NCBI GenBank assembly: GCA_027859095.1
Contig: JAQIBN010000250.1
Location: 1-32,520, forward strand
Reading direction: 5' to 3'
Source of the DNA: Spirochaetia bacterium
GTDB taxonomy: Bacteria; Spirochaetota; Spirochaetia; B11-G9
DNA: 32,520 nucleotides
A program made the position numbers and the translations under genes. The notes beneath the pieces were generated by a model. It had not been told where the DNA came from. It did not search any database and worked only from the letters and a program-made list of their open reading frames with translations. Within the stretch, counting starts at the first letter, position 1. Each line of letters begins with the position of its first letter. Positions 24,237-32,310 of the stretch are shown piece by piece.

Positions 24237-24265
24237 TTGACCAATTAACGATAACAGTTTATATT
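24237..24265 (+). promoter_or_regulatory. Promoter of the cueP-like gene
   Basis: TTGACC (24237-24242), 17-base spacer, TATATT (24260-24265). Predicted start is near 24272, giving a leader of about 23 bases with AGGA before the ATG at 24295. No copper-regulator G-tract is visible here, unlike at csoR. Confidence 0.65.
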
Positions 24266-24294
24266 ACTTAAATACTAAGCAATAGGACACAATC

Positions 24295-24870
24295 ATGAAA
24301 AAAATCGCAATTATCGCTTTATCTTTAATTTCTATAATAATATTTTTTGCATGCAGCTCCAGGGAAGTGCAGTCACAGCCCATGAGTTCTAGTTCCTCTA
24401 AATCTTCTATTTCACCAAAGGGTCTGGACAACCTTGATGCCAGAGAGGCTTTGGTTCTTGCAAATAAATGGAAGACGAGTAATCCTGAAATAACCAGTTT
24501 CATAGAATCAGATAAACTGATTGTTCAGTTTGCCAATAAAACCACCGTAGAGATCCCTCTTCCTTCGGAAAGCATGGTGGTTGCTCTGGCCCCCTATATA
24601 GACAAAACCCACTCCTGCTCAACTCACTATATTTCAGGATGCCAGGGTGAGCTGGTCGATGTCTCTGTCAAAGTATTGGCTCTACAGGATGATGGTACTG
24701 TGCTTATCGACCAAACAATGAAGACTATGGCAAATGGTTTTATTGAACTCTGGTTGCCGCGCAATAAAAATATTTCACTAACTCTGGAAAGTATGAACCT
24801 CAAATCGGAAGGAGAGCTCACAACTTTTTCTGACAGTAATACCTGCATTACCACATTTCAGCTGCTCTGA
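24295..24870 (+). CDS. cueP: CueP-family periplasmic copper-binding lipoprotein
   Basis: A 191-residue lipoprotein: signal peptide with lipobox FFAC (C20), a serine-rich tether (about 22-45), then a CueP domain. The diagnostic blocks are THSCSTHYISGCQGEL (C108, C116), ANGFIELWLPR and NTCITTFQLL (C184). Those three cysteines are the copper-binding set of Salmonella CueP, which carries periplasmic copper and can supply it to superoxide dismutase. Lipid anchoring is a difference from soluble CueP. It has its own promoter and leads the copper island, 250 bases ahead of the thioredoxin gene. That gap contains no recognisable feature. Confidence 0.88.
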   Translation: MKKIAIIALSLISIIIFFACSSREVQSQPMSSSSSKSSISPKGLDNLDAREALVLANKWKTSNPEITSFIESDKLIVQFANKTTVEIPLPSESMVVALAPYIDKTHSCSTHYISGCQGELVDVSVKVLALQDDGTVLIDQTMKTMANGFIELWLPRNKNISLTLESMNLKSEGELTTFSDSNTCITTFQLL

Positions 24871-25122
24871 ATATAATTATCAGCTCATAATAATGGATTG
24901 CCCCGGGAAACAAGTATTTTTACAAGACATGATAGCCCGAGTGCAGCCAATAGAGGGTACTTCAGACACTATGAATAAATTTATAATTTAAATCTGATCT
25001 CACTTATTACCTACCGGATTTCTTTTTTCAATGAGTGGTTTAGAAACTAATTGTCATGTAGAAATGGTTTTTGTCTTTTAATCAGAATTAAGTTCTTATT
25101 ATTATATCAGGAGGATATAAAA

Positions 25123-25653
25123 ATGAAAAAAAGCTTTTTATTTATATTAATAATCTTTCTAATTTCCTATACCGTTTCAGCTAAATCTCTTCAGGAAAGC
25201 ATGGCTGAGAACGGATTGGCCATACCAAAAAAAACTACTTCATCAATAAATTTTGAATTGGAAAACCTGGATGGTTTAAAGGAGCAGCTGACAGATTACA
25301 GAGGAAAGGTTGTATTTCTTAATTTCTGGGCAACCTGGTGCGGTCCATGCAGAATTGAGATGCCTTCCATGGAAAGGATCTATAATGAATTCCAGGATGA
25401 CGGCATGGTGATTCTGGCAGTTAACCTTGGAGAAAGCTCAGCAATAGCCGGAGAGTTTATGAAGAGCAATAATCTGTCATTCCCAGTTCTCCTGGATAAG
25501 GATCAAACTGTAGCAACAATCTATGGTGTAAGAAGTATTCCGACAAGCTATTTGATTGACAGGGATGGAAATATTATGGCAATGGCAGTTGGAGCCAGAG
25601 AATGGGATTCATTGAGTTTCAGGAAGTTATTCAGAGAGATTTTGAAGCAATAA
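25123..25653 (+). CDS. TlpA-family periplasmic thioredoxin
   Basis: A 176-residue thiol-disulfide protein: Sec signal peptide ending at VSA (about 21), thioredoxin fold from about 45 with active site WATWCGPCRIEM (C73, C76) and the cis-proline region RSIPTSYLID. I choose the ATG at 25123 because AGGAGG stands 8-9 bases ahead; an earlier in-frame TTG at 25051 would spoil the signal peptide. With the CcdA-type gene 30 bases downstream it forms a reducing pair that could keep copper-site cysteines, such as those of CueP, reduced. It is equally able to serve cytochrome c maturation. Confidence 0.9.
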   Translation: MKKSFLFILIIFLISYTVSAKSLQESMAENGLAIPKKTTSSINFELENLDGLKEQLTDYRGKVVFLNFWATWCGPCRIEMPSMERIYNEFQDDGMVILAVNLGESSAIAGEFMKSNNLSFPVLLDKDQTVATIYGVRSIPTSYLIDRDGNIMAMAVGAREWDSLSFRKLFREILKQ

Positions 25654-25683
25654 TTTTCTTTCTGCCAGAAAAAGGAAACAAAT

Positions 25684-26646
25684 ATGAATGTAAATATTTT
25701 TCTCGCCTTCATTGCAGGAGTTATCTCTTTTCTTTCTCCATGTATTTTTCCGGTTATCCCTTCATATCTCTCTTATATTGGTGGACTAAGCATTTCAGAT
25801 CTTACAGGGGAGAATAAACGTAAGTGGAATCTTCTGTTGAATTCCATACTCTTTGTAGCTGGATTTACACTTATTTTTATAGTAATGGGAGTTTTTTTCA
25901 GCAGTATTGGAGTTGCTCTGAGCGGAATTGCATCCTATATAAACATGGCTGCAGGTGTAATAGTAATCTTTCTTGGTCTCAATTTTATATTTAATTTCTG
26001 GAAAATTCTCAATCTGGAAAAACGATTTCATTTCAAAAATCGACCTGCAGGGAAAACAGGATCCCTACTTCTTGGTATGGCATTCGGGGCTGGCTGGACT
26101 CCTTGTATTGGGCCAATTCTTGCATCTATCCTTATTATTGCAGGTACATCCGGTTCGGTTTACAAAGGAGCAGTTCTACTCTTTGTGTTTTCCGCCGGTC
26201 TTGGAATTCCATTTATAGTAGCTGGATTATTTTTTTCCTATTTTCAGAAAACTTTCATAAAGATCCGATCTCATTTAAATCAGATAAAAATAGGTAGTGG
26301 ATTGTTTCTGATTGTTATGGGTATTCTCATTTTCAGTGGACAGCTAACAAGACTGAATATTATTCTTTACACTTTGGCAGGGAATATTCGCAACTGGGAA
26401 CAAGACCATATCCAGGGAGTCAGAGCGGTTTATGGATCAATTTTTCTCATTCCTGCTTTATTTACGATTGTCCCAATTAGGAAGCGTTTTGTATCTTTGA
26501 AAGGAAAAGTCAAAAATTTTACTAATTTCCCTTTTCTGTATTTTATCCTTTTCATGCTGCTGATATTATTATCCGGACTGGCATATACAGGGTTGATCGA
26601 TATAGGTAAATTATTACAGAACTGGCTTACATTTCAGGGAATTTGA
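25684..26646 (+). CDS. CcdA/DsbD-type thiol electron transporter with C-terminal extension
   Basis: Moves reducing equivalents from cytosolic thioredoxin across the membrane to TlpA-like proteins. Six hydrophobic helices (about residues 5-215) carry the paired redox cysteines in FLSPCIFPVIPS (C20) and GWTPCIGPILAS (C141), each next to prolines as in CcdA. The 320-residue length exceeds CcdA (~230). The extra ~95 residues hold a loop (about 225-255) and two further hydrophobic segments (one near 258-270, one near 288-308), unlike standard members. It is 30 bases after the TlpA gene. Confidence 0.9.
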   Translation: MNVNIFLAFIAGVISFLSPCIFPVIPSYLSYIGGLSISDLTGENKRKWNLLLNSILFVAGFTLIFIVMGVFFSSIGVALSGIASYINMAAGVIVIFLGLNFIFNFWKILNLEKRFHFKNRPAGKTGSLLLGMAFGAGWTPCIGPILASILIIAGTSGSVYKGAVLLFVFSAGLGIPFIVAGLFFSYFQKTFIKIRSHLNQIKIGSGLFLIVMGILIFSGQLTRLNIILYTLAGNIRNWEQDHIQGVRAVYGSIFLIPALFTIVPIRKRFVSLKGKVKNFTNFPFLYFILFMLLILLSGLAYTGLIDIGKLLQNWLTFQGI

Positions 26647-26742
26647 ATCTTTAATTGTTGTAAATAAGGCATTGGCTCATCCTTTAGGGTTAAGGATGGT
26701 TGACTGCTTATGGATGTTGAACTTTGTAATTCTGAACTGCTG

Positions 26743-27423
26743 CTATACCTGGGGTCGTCTTAGAACAACCCTGAATAATTTCCGGGGAAGTTTTCCCTCT
26801 TCGATTTTGTCTATACTGATTATATTATAGCCCTGAGCCATATCTTCAACTTTTTCTCTACTAAAAAAATGTACTATAAACCCCTGCATTTCATACATAT
26901 CTTCTCCATGATGGATTCCTTTTTTATAATAGTCATCTTCTGTTTGCCGGACAGAAAAAATATTCAGACCACCTGGTTTTAATACTCGCAGGATTTCTTT
27001 TGAAAGGAATTCTATTTCCTTTGTTGTTAAAGCCATGCAATAAAGCATGTGAGAAAAGCATGTATCAAATGTACTATCGTCAAATGGCAGAGGTTTTCTT
27101 ATATCATGATATTTTGTATTGATCTTATCGGATAATCCTGATTCCGCAGCCTTTTCCTTTATGGTATCAAGACTCTTCGTAGAGTAGTCCAGTGCATTAA
27201 CCTTAAATCCTCTTTGAGCAAAGAATAATGTGTCACGCCCCTGTCCGGCTCCAAGCTCGAGAATATAGTTTTTTTCTTCGCTTTTTAAGAGTTCTGAAGC
27301 TGAAATTGCCGGTTCACTTGGATTTTTTCCAAATATATCAGGCTTTCTATTAAATGTACTTTCCCAGTGCTTTCCCTGTTTGTCTAGAATATCCTTTGAA
27401 ATATTTGCCAATTTATTTACCAT
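26743..27423 (-). CDS. Class I SAM-dependent methyltransferase
   Basis: A 226-residue Rossmann methyltransferase. ILELGAGQGRDTLFFAQRG is SAM motif I, VNALDYSTKSL places the acidic residue that binds the ribose, and FDTCFSHMLYCMAL and LRVLKPGGLNIFSVR are motifs II and III. It resembles the small-molecule group that includes TehB-like tellurite and thiol methyltransferases, so a detoxification role is possible. The real substrate cannot be read from sequence. It points left between the CcdA and csoR genes and has its own divergent promoter (TTGATT-17-TATTAT, 27560-27532 on the minus strand), with a leader of about 100 bases. Confidence 0.85.
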   Translation of the reverse strand: MVNKLANISKDILDKQGKHWESTFNRKPDIFGKNPSEPAISASELLKSEEKNYILELGAGQGRDTLFFAQRGFKVNALDYSTKSLDTIKEKAAESGLSDKINTKYHDIRKPLPFDDSTFDTCFSHMLYCMALTTKEIEFLSKEILRVLKPGGLNIFSVRQTEDDYYKKGIHHGEDMYEMQGFIVHFFSREKVEDMAQGYNIISIDKIEEGKLPRKLFRVVLRRPQV

Positions 27424-27605
27424 CCCTTCTTCCTGACTTATAGTTTTAGCCGCTCTTATCTTTATTGGTTTCTGTAAATAATAATTTAGTAATATACTTG
27501 CTATTAATAAATGGAATAATTAACATTTAGTATAATACTATTGACTGTTGTATAAATCAATGTTTTGAAACAGTTTTTTTATATCTGTTAAATTTATAAG
27601 TATAC

Positions 27606-27634
27606 TTGACTTTTTCTATTAGGCAATGTATTTT
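27606..27634 (+). promoter_or_regulatory. Promoter of csoR-copA operon
   Basis: TTGACT (27606-27611), 17-base spacer, TATTTT (27629-27634). The predicted start near 27641 lies inside the proposed CsoR operator. Confidence 0.65.
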
Positions 27635-27636
27635 AT

Positions 27637-27653
27637 ATACACTAGGGGGGTAT
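27637..27653. promoter_or_regulatory. Putative CsoR operator overlapping the Shine-Dalgarno
   Basis: ATACACTAGGGGGGTAT is a pseudo-palindrome with ATAC/GTAT ends around a G-tract, the form seen in type 2 CsoR/RcnR-family operators. It covers the predicted transcription start, and its G-tract doubles as the Shine-Dalgarno for the csoR ATG at 27657. Bound CsoR would block its own operon; Cu(I) would release it. Confidence 0.6.
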
Positions 27654-27656
27654 CCT

Positions 27657-27947
27657 ATGGTAAAAGATAAAAAAATAGCTCATCATCCTTACGAAGCGAA
27701 ATCAGATATGGCTGTACGACTCAAGAAAATTGAAGGACAGATCCGGGGAATCGCACGGATGATTGATGAAGATATCTATTGTGATGATATTTTAAACCAG
27801 TTTTTAAGTGTAGAAGCTGCCATCAATGGCGTCAGAAAGACTCTTCTTGAAGCACATATGAAGAGCTGTGTCGTAGAGCAGATTCAGGAAGGAAAACTTC
27901 AGGTAGTTGATGAACTAATTAAAACTATTGGAAAAATGACTAGATAG
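27657..27947 (+). CDS. csoR: CsoR-family copper-sensing repressor
   Basis: A 96-residue all-helical DUF156 regulator. The Cu(I) ligands Cys-His-Cys of CsoR are all present: C42 (DIYCDDIL), H67 and C71 (EAHMKSC). [16 protein letters not shown] is the usual first-helix DNA-binding signature. RcnR (Ni/Co) and FrmR (formaldehyde) relatives use other residues at these sites, so copper is the likely signal. I choose the ATG at 27657, five bases after the G-rich Shine-Dalgarno; an in-frame TTG at 27606 would start upstream of the promoter's -10 box. It is followed 17 bases later by copA. Confidence 0.93.
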   Translation: MVKDKKIAHHPYEAKSDMAVRLKKIEGQIRGIARMIDEDIYCDDILNQFLSVEAAINGVRKTLLEAHMKSCVVEQIQEGKLQVVDELIKTIGKMTR

Positions 27948-27964
27948 TAGATTTGGAGGTAACA

Positions 27965-30475
27965 ATGGAAATAATACAGTTAGATATATCGGGTATGACC
28001 TGTGCATCCTGTGTCGGGCATGTGGAAAAGGGAATAAAAAAAGTAAATGGAATAGATCTTGCAAATGTGAATCTTGCGACAGAGAAGGCAACAGTCAGTT
28101 ATGATCCGGAAAAAGTTGATATAAAGAATATAATCGATGCAGTTTCCGGGGCTGGCTACTCTGCATCACTGTATTCGGGAGAAGACGATGAAAGTGAAGT
28201 AAAACGGCAGAAGGTCGAAAGAAAGTTGAAACTTCAACTGATCCTGGCTTCAGTTTTAAGTTTTCCTCTGGTACTGGCCATGTTTGCTGCAATAGGAAAT
28301 ATAGAAGCCCTTATGTTTTTACATAATCCTTTACTTCAGTTTATACTTGCAACTCCTGTCCAGTTCTATATTGGAGCCCAATTTTATAACGCAGCTTTTA
28401 AGTCAATAAAATCAGGCAGTCCGGGTATGGATGTTCTTGTGGCAATGGGGACAACAGCAGCCTACTTTTTTAGTTTATTTAATGGTTTCATTGCACCTTC
28501 ACTAGGAATTGTAAGCTCTGGACTCTACTTCGAAGCTTCTGCAATAATTATTACCCTTGTTCTTCTTGGAAGATATCTTGAAATGAGAGCAAAGGGAAAA
28601 ACTGCAGAGGCAATAAAGAAACTAATGGGCCTCCAGGCGAAAAGTGCCAGTGTAGAAAGGAACGGCGAAGTCATAGTAGTACCCATAAGTGATGTAATTC
28701 CAGGAGATATAGTTCATGTCAAACCCGGTGAACGTGTTCCTGTAGACGGGAAAATAGTAAGCGGAAATACTTCCATTGATGAAAGTATGATAACGGGTGA
28801 AAGTATGCCTGTGGAAAAAAGTGTGGGAGATTCACTCGTAGGTGGAACAATGAACTCCTATGGCTCTGTTCGTTTTGAAGCGGTTCATGTAGGGAAGGAT
28901 TCTGTATTGGCCAGAATAATATCTGTAGTCGAGGAAGCCCAGGGATCCAAAGCTCCTATCCAAAAACTTGCAGATAAGGTAGCAGCAGTCTTTGTACCAG
29001 TAGTCCTGGTAATTGCTCTAATAACATTTTTTATCTGGTGGCTGGTAATTGGCTCTCTGACAAGTGCCGTTGTTTCTGCTGTTGCTGTCCTTGTTATAGC
29101 ATGTCCCTGCGCCCTTGGTCTGGCAACGCCTACTGCAATTATGGTGGGAACAGGTATAGGAGCAGGAAGAGGTATTCTTATAAGAAATGGAGAAGTACTG
29201 CAGATTGCTGGAAAGCTGACAACTGTTGTTCTGGATAAAACAGGAACTGTTACAAAGGGGAAACCTGAATTACAGGAAATAATTTCACTCAATAACATGG
29301 CAGAAGATGAGCTTCTTCAGATTGCAGCATCCCTTGAGCATAACTCTGAGCATCCCCTGGCTTTAGCAATTGTAAATGCTGCTAAAACGAAAGAACTTGA
29401 AATAACTGAAACCAAAGATTTTACAGCAATCCCAGGAAAGGGCATCAGGGGCAAAATTAATGGCCAGGAGTATCTTCTTGGTACAGAATCCTTTATGGAA
29501 TCACATAATATAAATATTACATCAGTTCTGGAAAAAAAGGCAGCCCTTGAAATGAAGGGTGCAACAGTAATGATACTTTCACTTGTTTCCAATGGGAACT
29601 CTGAGATACATCCTTCTGCACTGTTTGCAGTTGCTGATGGAATAAAGGAAAATTCTGTCCAGGGCGTTGAACTCTTGAAAAAACTTGGTCTGGAAATCTA
29701 TATGATAACAGGTGATAATACAAGAACAGCTAAAGCCATAGCTGCACAGGTGGGTATTGATAATGTTCTTGCAGAAGTATTGCCTGAAGGTAAGGCAGAA
29801 GAGGTTCGAAAACTTCAGGCAAAGGGTAATGTTGTTGCAATGGTTGGTGATGGCGTTAATGATGCACCAGCCCTGGCCCTTGCAGACCTTGGAATTGCCA
29901 TGGGTGAAGGTTCGGATATAGCAATGGAGTCAGCAGATGTTACCCTCATGAGAGGAGACTTACGGGAAATATATGCATCTATACTTATTTCCAGGAAAAC
30001 AATGAGAAAAATAAGACAAAATCTCTTTTGGGCATTCTTCTATAATGTTATAGGAATACCTTTTGCTGCCTTGGGTTTTCTTAATCCTATAATTGCCGGA
30101 GCTGCTATGGCATTCAGCTCTGTTTCTGTAGTTTCAAATTCATTAAGCTTAAAGAGATTTAAAATTTCAAAAAATATAATAGACACCAAATCTATCACAT
30201 TGAAAGAAAAGACTAAGGCTGGGCGTTCGCAGGCTCACTGCTCGCCTATGCAACCAAAGGAGAACAACATGACAGCAACAATAATAAATGTAGAAGGAAT
30301 GACCTGTGATCATTGTAAGATGAATGTGGAAAAGGCTGCTTTAGGCCTGGATTTTGTAAAAGACGCTACTGTCGATCTTGAACAAAAAGAATTAAAAGTA
30401 AGTTTTAACGGATCTGAAAGTGAGCTGGAAGCTGTAAAGAATGCAGTCAGGGAAGCCGGCTACACTACTGTATAA
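27965..30475 (+). CDS. copA: Cu(I)-exporting P1B-type ATPase with C-terminal CopZ-like domain
   Basis: Exports cytosolic Cu(I) with ATP. An N-terminal HMA domain has GMTCASC (C13, C16); the actuator has [12 protein letters not shown] lies in helix 6 (C380, C382). DKTGT (D424 is phosphorylated), SEHPLALA and [11 protein letters not shown] follow, and the last helices carry YNVIG and [12 protein letters not shown], as in Cu(I) pumps. After the last helix, a ~32-residue hydrophilic linker leads to a second HMA domain with GMTCDHC (C781, C784), an unusual position. The start is ATG 27965 with GGAGGT upstream; a TTG at 27953 overlaps that Shine-Dalgarno. 836 residues. Confidence 0.96.
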   Translation: MEIIQLDISGMTCASCVGHVEKGIKKVNGIDLANVNLATEKATVSYDPEKVDIKNIIDAVSGAGYSASLYSGEDDESEVKRQKVERKLKLQLILASVLSFPLVLAMFAAIGNIEALMFLHNPLLQFILATPVQFYIGAQFYNAAFKSIKSGSPGMDVLVAMGTTAAYFFSLFNGFIAPSLGIVSSGLYFEASAIIITLVLLGRYLEMRAKGKTAEAIKKLMGLQAKSASVERNGEVIVVPISDVIPGDIVHVKPGERVPVDGKIVSGNTSIDESMITGESMPVEKSVGDSLVGGTMNSYGSVRFEAVHVGKDSVLARIISVVEEAQGSKAPIQKLADKVAAVFVPVVLVIALITFFIWWLVIGSLTSAVVSAVAVLVIACPCALGLATPTAIMVGTGIGAGRGILIRNGEVLQIAGKLTTVVLDKTGTVTKGKPELQEIISLNNMAEDELLQIAASLEHNSEHPLALAIVNAAKTKELEITETKDFTAIPGKGIRGKINGQEYLLGTESFMESHNINITSVLEKKAALEMKGATVMILSLVSNGNSEIHPSALFAVADGIKENSVQGVELLKKLGLEIYMITGDNTRTAKAIAAQVGIDNVLAEVLPEGKAEEVRKLQAKGNVVAMVGDGVNDAPALALADLGIAMGEGSDIAMESADVTLMRGDLREIYASILISRKTMRKIRQNLFWAFFYNVIGIPFAALGFLNPIIAGAAMAFSSVSVVSNSLSLKRFKISKNIIDTKSITLKEKTKAGRSQAHCSPMQPKENNMTATIINVEGMTCDHCKMNVEKAALGLDFVKDATVDLEQKELKVSFNGSESELEAVKNAVREAGYTTV
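30269..30475 (+). CDS. copZ: Embedded CopZ-like copper chaperone (possible internal start within copA)
   Basis: AAAGGAG (30256-30262) stands exactly six bases before an in-frame ATG (codon 769 of copA). Translation from there gives a complete 68-residue HMA protein, [20 protein letters not shown] and onward to EAGYTTV, the length and shape of a free CopZ chaperone. The same codons are also read as the C-terminus of the long CopA frame. So the gene could yield both a fused and a free chaperone. Presence of the signals is seen; use of the start is inference. Confidence 0.55.
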   Translation: MTATIINVEGMTCDHCKMNVEKAALGLDFVKDATVDLEQKELKVSFNGSESELEAVKNAVREAGYTTV

Positions 30476-30500
30476 ATTATAATCATAGGGAAAAAATTTA

Positions 30501-31889
30501 ATGAAAAAAATTGCAGCAATAATTTATATTTCTTTAGCTTCTGTGGTAATTCTATGGGGAGCAGGAACTCAGGCAGAAACAAAGCCAGAAACAGGGCAGT
30601 CTGCCCTCCCTGTACCTCCTCTTCTTGAAGGTGAAAACCTGAAACTGGTAATGGAGGAAGGATCTCTGACCCTTCCCATGGGAACCAGCAGGACAATGGG
30701 ATTTAATGGTGATTATCTGGGACCGACAATCAGAGTTTCCAATGGGGACAAGGTAAATATGGAGGTTCAGAACACACTAAAAGAGGACTCAACTGTACAT
30801 TGGCATGGCCTGCATGTACCTGCGGAGTTTGATGGTGGTCCCCACCAGATTGTTAAAGCTGGTTCTACCTGGAATCCAAAGTTCAGAATTGACCAGAAGG
30901 CTGCGACATTATGGTATCACCCCCATTTACTGGGGAAAACAGCAGAGCAGGTTTACAATGGAATGGCCGGACTGTTTTACATTGAAGATGACTATTCAAA
31001 AAATCTTCCCATACCCAAAGAATATGGTATAGATGATTTTCCTCTGGTACTACAGGATCGCCGTCTGGATAAAAAAGGGCAATTTACCTATAGCCCCGGA
31101 ATGCATGATGTAATGAATGGTTATATAGGGAATATTATACTGGTCAATGGTGCATATGAACCATACCTGGATTTAAAAAAAGGGACCTATCGATTCAGAG
31201 TAATAAATGGATCCAATTCATCAATATTCCGGGTAAAATTTTCAGATGAAAGAGATTTTACAGTAATTGCAAGTGACGGAGGCTTCCTACCTGAATCGGT
31301 AGAGACTTCAACACTAATTATCTCTCCGGGTGAGCGTTATGAAATCCTTGTTGATTTCAAGACTACTGAAAAAATCTCTCTGATCACGGAGATATATGGC
31401 GGGGACTCCTATAAATCAATGGATTTTAATATTCAGAATACGGATGGAATATATTATTCACATCCGAAAAGTTTTAATTATACTCCCACTATCTATGATG
31501 AATCTGTAAATATTAAAAGAAATTTTAGAATGGAAACCAGGGGAATGAGGGGTTTCAGTATAAACGGCAAGTCTATGGATATGAATCGTATAGATTTTAC
31601 TATGGACAAAAACAGTACAGAGATATGGACAATTGAGAATGTTGGTATGGGTATGATGAATATACCTCATTCATTTCATGTGCATGATGTTCAGTTTTCG
31701 GTTATTTCTGTAAACGGGAGAAAGCCTGGACCACTCTATTCAGGACCGAAAGATACTGTTTTAGTCATGCCAGGAGATAAAATAAAAATTGCATTAAGGT
31801 TTGAGGATTATACAGGTATTTATATGTATCACTGCCATTTTCTTGAACATGAGGATTCGGGGATGATGGGACAGTTTTTGATAGAATAA
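30501..31889 (+). CDS. Multicopper oxidase (CueO-like cuprous oxidase)
   Basis: A 462-residue three-cupredoxin oxidase, probably converting periplasmic Cu(I) to Cu(II). All copper ligands are present: HWHG (H100, H102), WYHPH (H140, H142), HSFHVH (H390, H393, H395) and YHCHFLEHEDSGM (H444, C445, H446, H450, axial M455). The methionine-rich insert of E. coli CueO is reduced to a short stretch near residues 345-375 (METRGMRGF, KSMDMNR). The N-terminus is a plain Sec signal (MKKIAAIIYISLASVVILWG) with no twin arginine, unusual because most such enzymes use Tat. It lies 25 bases after copA. Confidence 0.93.
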   Translation: MKKIAAIIYISLASVVILWGAGTQAETKPETGQSALPVPPLLEGENLKLVMEEGSLTLPMGTSRTMGFNGDYLGPTIRVSNGDKVNMEVQNTLKEDSTVHWHGLHVPAEFDGGPHQIVKAGSTWNPKFRIDQKAATLWYHPHLLGKTAEQVYNGMAGLFYIEDDYSKNLPIPKEYGIDDFPLVLQDRRLDKKGQFTYSPGMHDVMNGYIGNIILVNGAYEPYLDLKKGTYRFRVINGSNSSIFRVKFSDERDFTVIASDGGFLPESVETSTLIISPGERYEILVDFKTTEKISLITEIYGGDSYKSMDFNIQNTDGIYYSHPKSFNYTPTIYDESVNIKRNFRMETRGMRGFSINGKSMDMNRIDFTMDKNSTEIWTIENVGMGMMNIPHSFHVHDVQFSVISVNGRKPGPLYSGPKDTVLVMPGDKIKIALRFEDYTGIYMYHCHFLEHEDSGMMGQFLIE

Positions 31890-31912
31890 CTTTTAAGAGG
31901 ACGGAGAAAATT

Positions 31913-32068
31913 ATGAACAAAATATTAATGGGAATAAAAAAAAGATGGGATGCTTATCTGAAAAGACTGGGAGATGCAAATCAGAAATCATACGGGAATC
32001 AGAGACTTAACTGCTGTGATATGCCTGACAAGAAGAAGGATAATCTGCAAAAGCCGTGGTGTATTTAA
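31913..32068 (+). CDS. Small CC-motif putative metal-binding protein (LDCC-like)
   Basis: A 51-residue ORF, 23 bases after the multicopper oxidase stop, with GAGGACGGAGA before the ATG. The sequence is MNKILMGIKKRWDAYLKRLG, then a segment NQKSYGNQRLNCCDMPDK and a lysine-rich tail ending PWCI. The pattern RWxxYLxRLxxANxKxxGxxRLxCCD fits the small proteins annotated as LDCC-motif putative metal-binding proteins, here with LNCC. Three cysteines and its place at the end of the copper operon suggest a copper or thiol role. Function is unproven. Confidence 0.65.
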   Translation: MNKILMGIKKRWDAYLKRLGDANQKSYGNQRLNCCDMPDKKKDNLQKPWCI

Positions 32069-32310
32069 ATCCCATCGGGCAATTTCAGGCTTTTAATATG
32101 GAAAATTTTACACATAAAAACCGACCCCGATACAGACCCCTCTATCAGGGGAGCCCAGGTAGATAGATACTAGTCTTCACCCTTTATGAAGTATACAATA
32201 CCCATATCTATAGGGAACATCCCGCTCCATGCTGGTCACCTGCTACTTTACTGGACAGAAAAATCTATTTAAGCTATAATATACCTACCTTACGCACTCA
32301 TGCCTATAAG

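Noticed and set aside
24871-25122. Hidden gene or riboswitch between cueP and the TlpA gene
   Set aside because: Only short AT-rich frames and no conserved riboswitch-like structure; treated as plain intergenic sequence.
26678-26698. CATCCTT/AAGGATG hairpin as a terminator between the CcdA and methyltransferase genes
   Set aside because: Seven base pairs without a T-run on either strand; too weak to list as a terminator.
28885-29298. 137-codon minus-strand ORF inside copA
   Set aside because: Antisense shadow of the P-type ATPase core; low-complexity Thr/Ala/Ile composition and no start signals.
32100-32310. Group II intron or transposase remnant in the right-end gap
   Set aside because: I could not find a domain V-like hairpin or any recognisable protein motif in six frames by eye.
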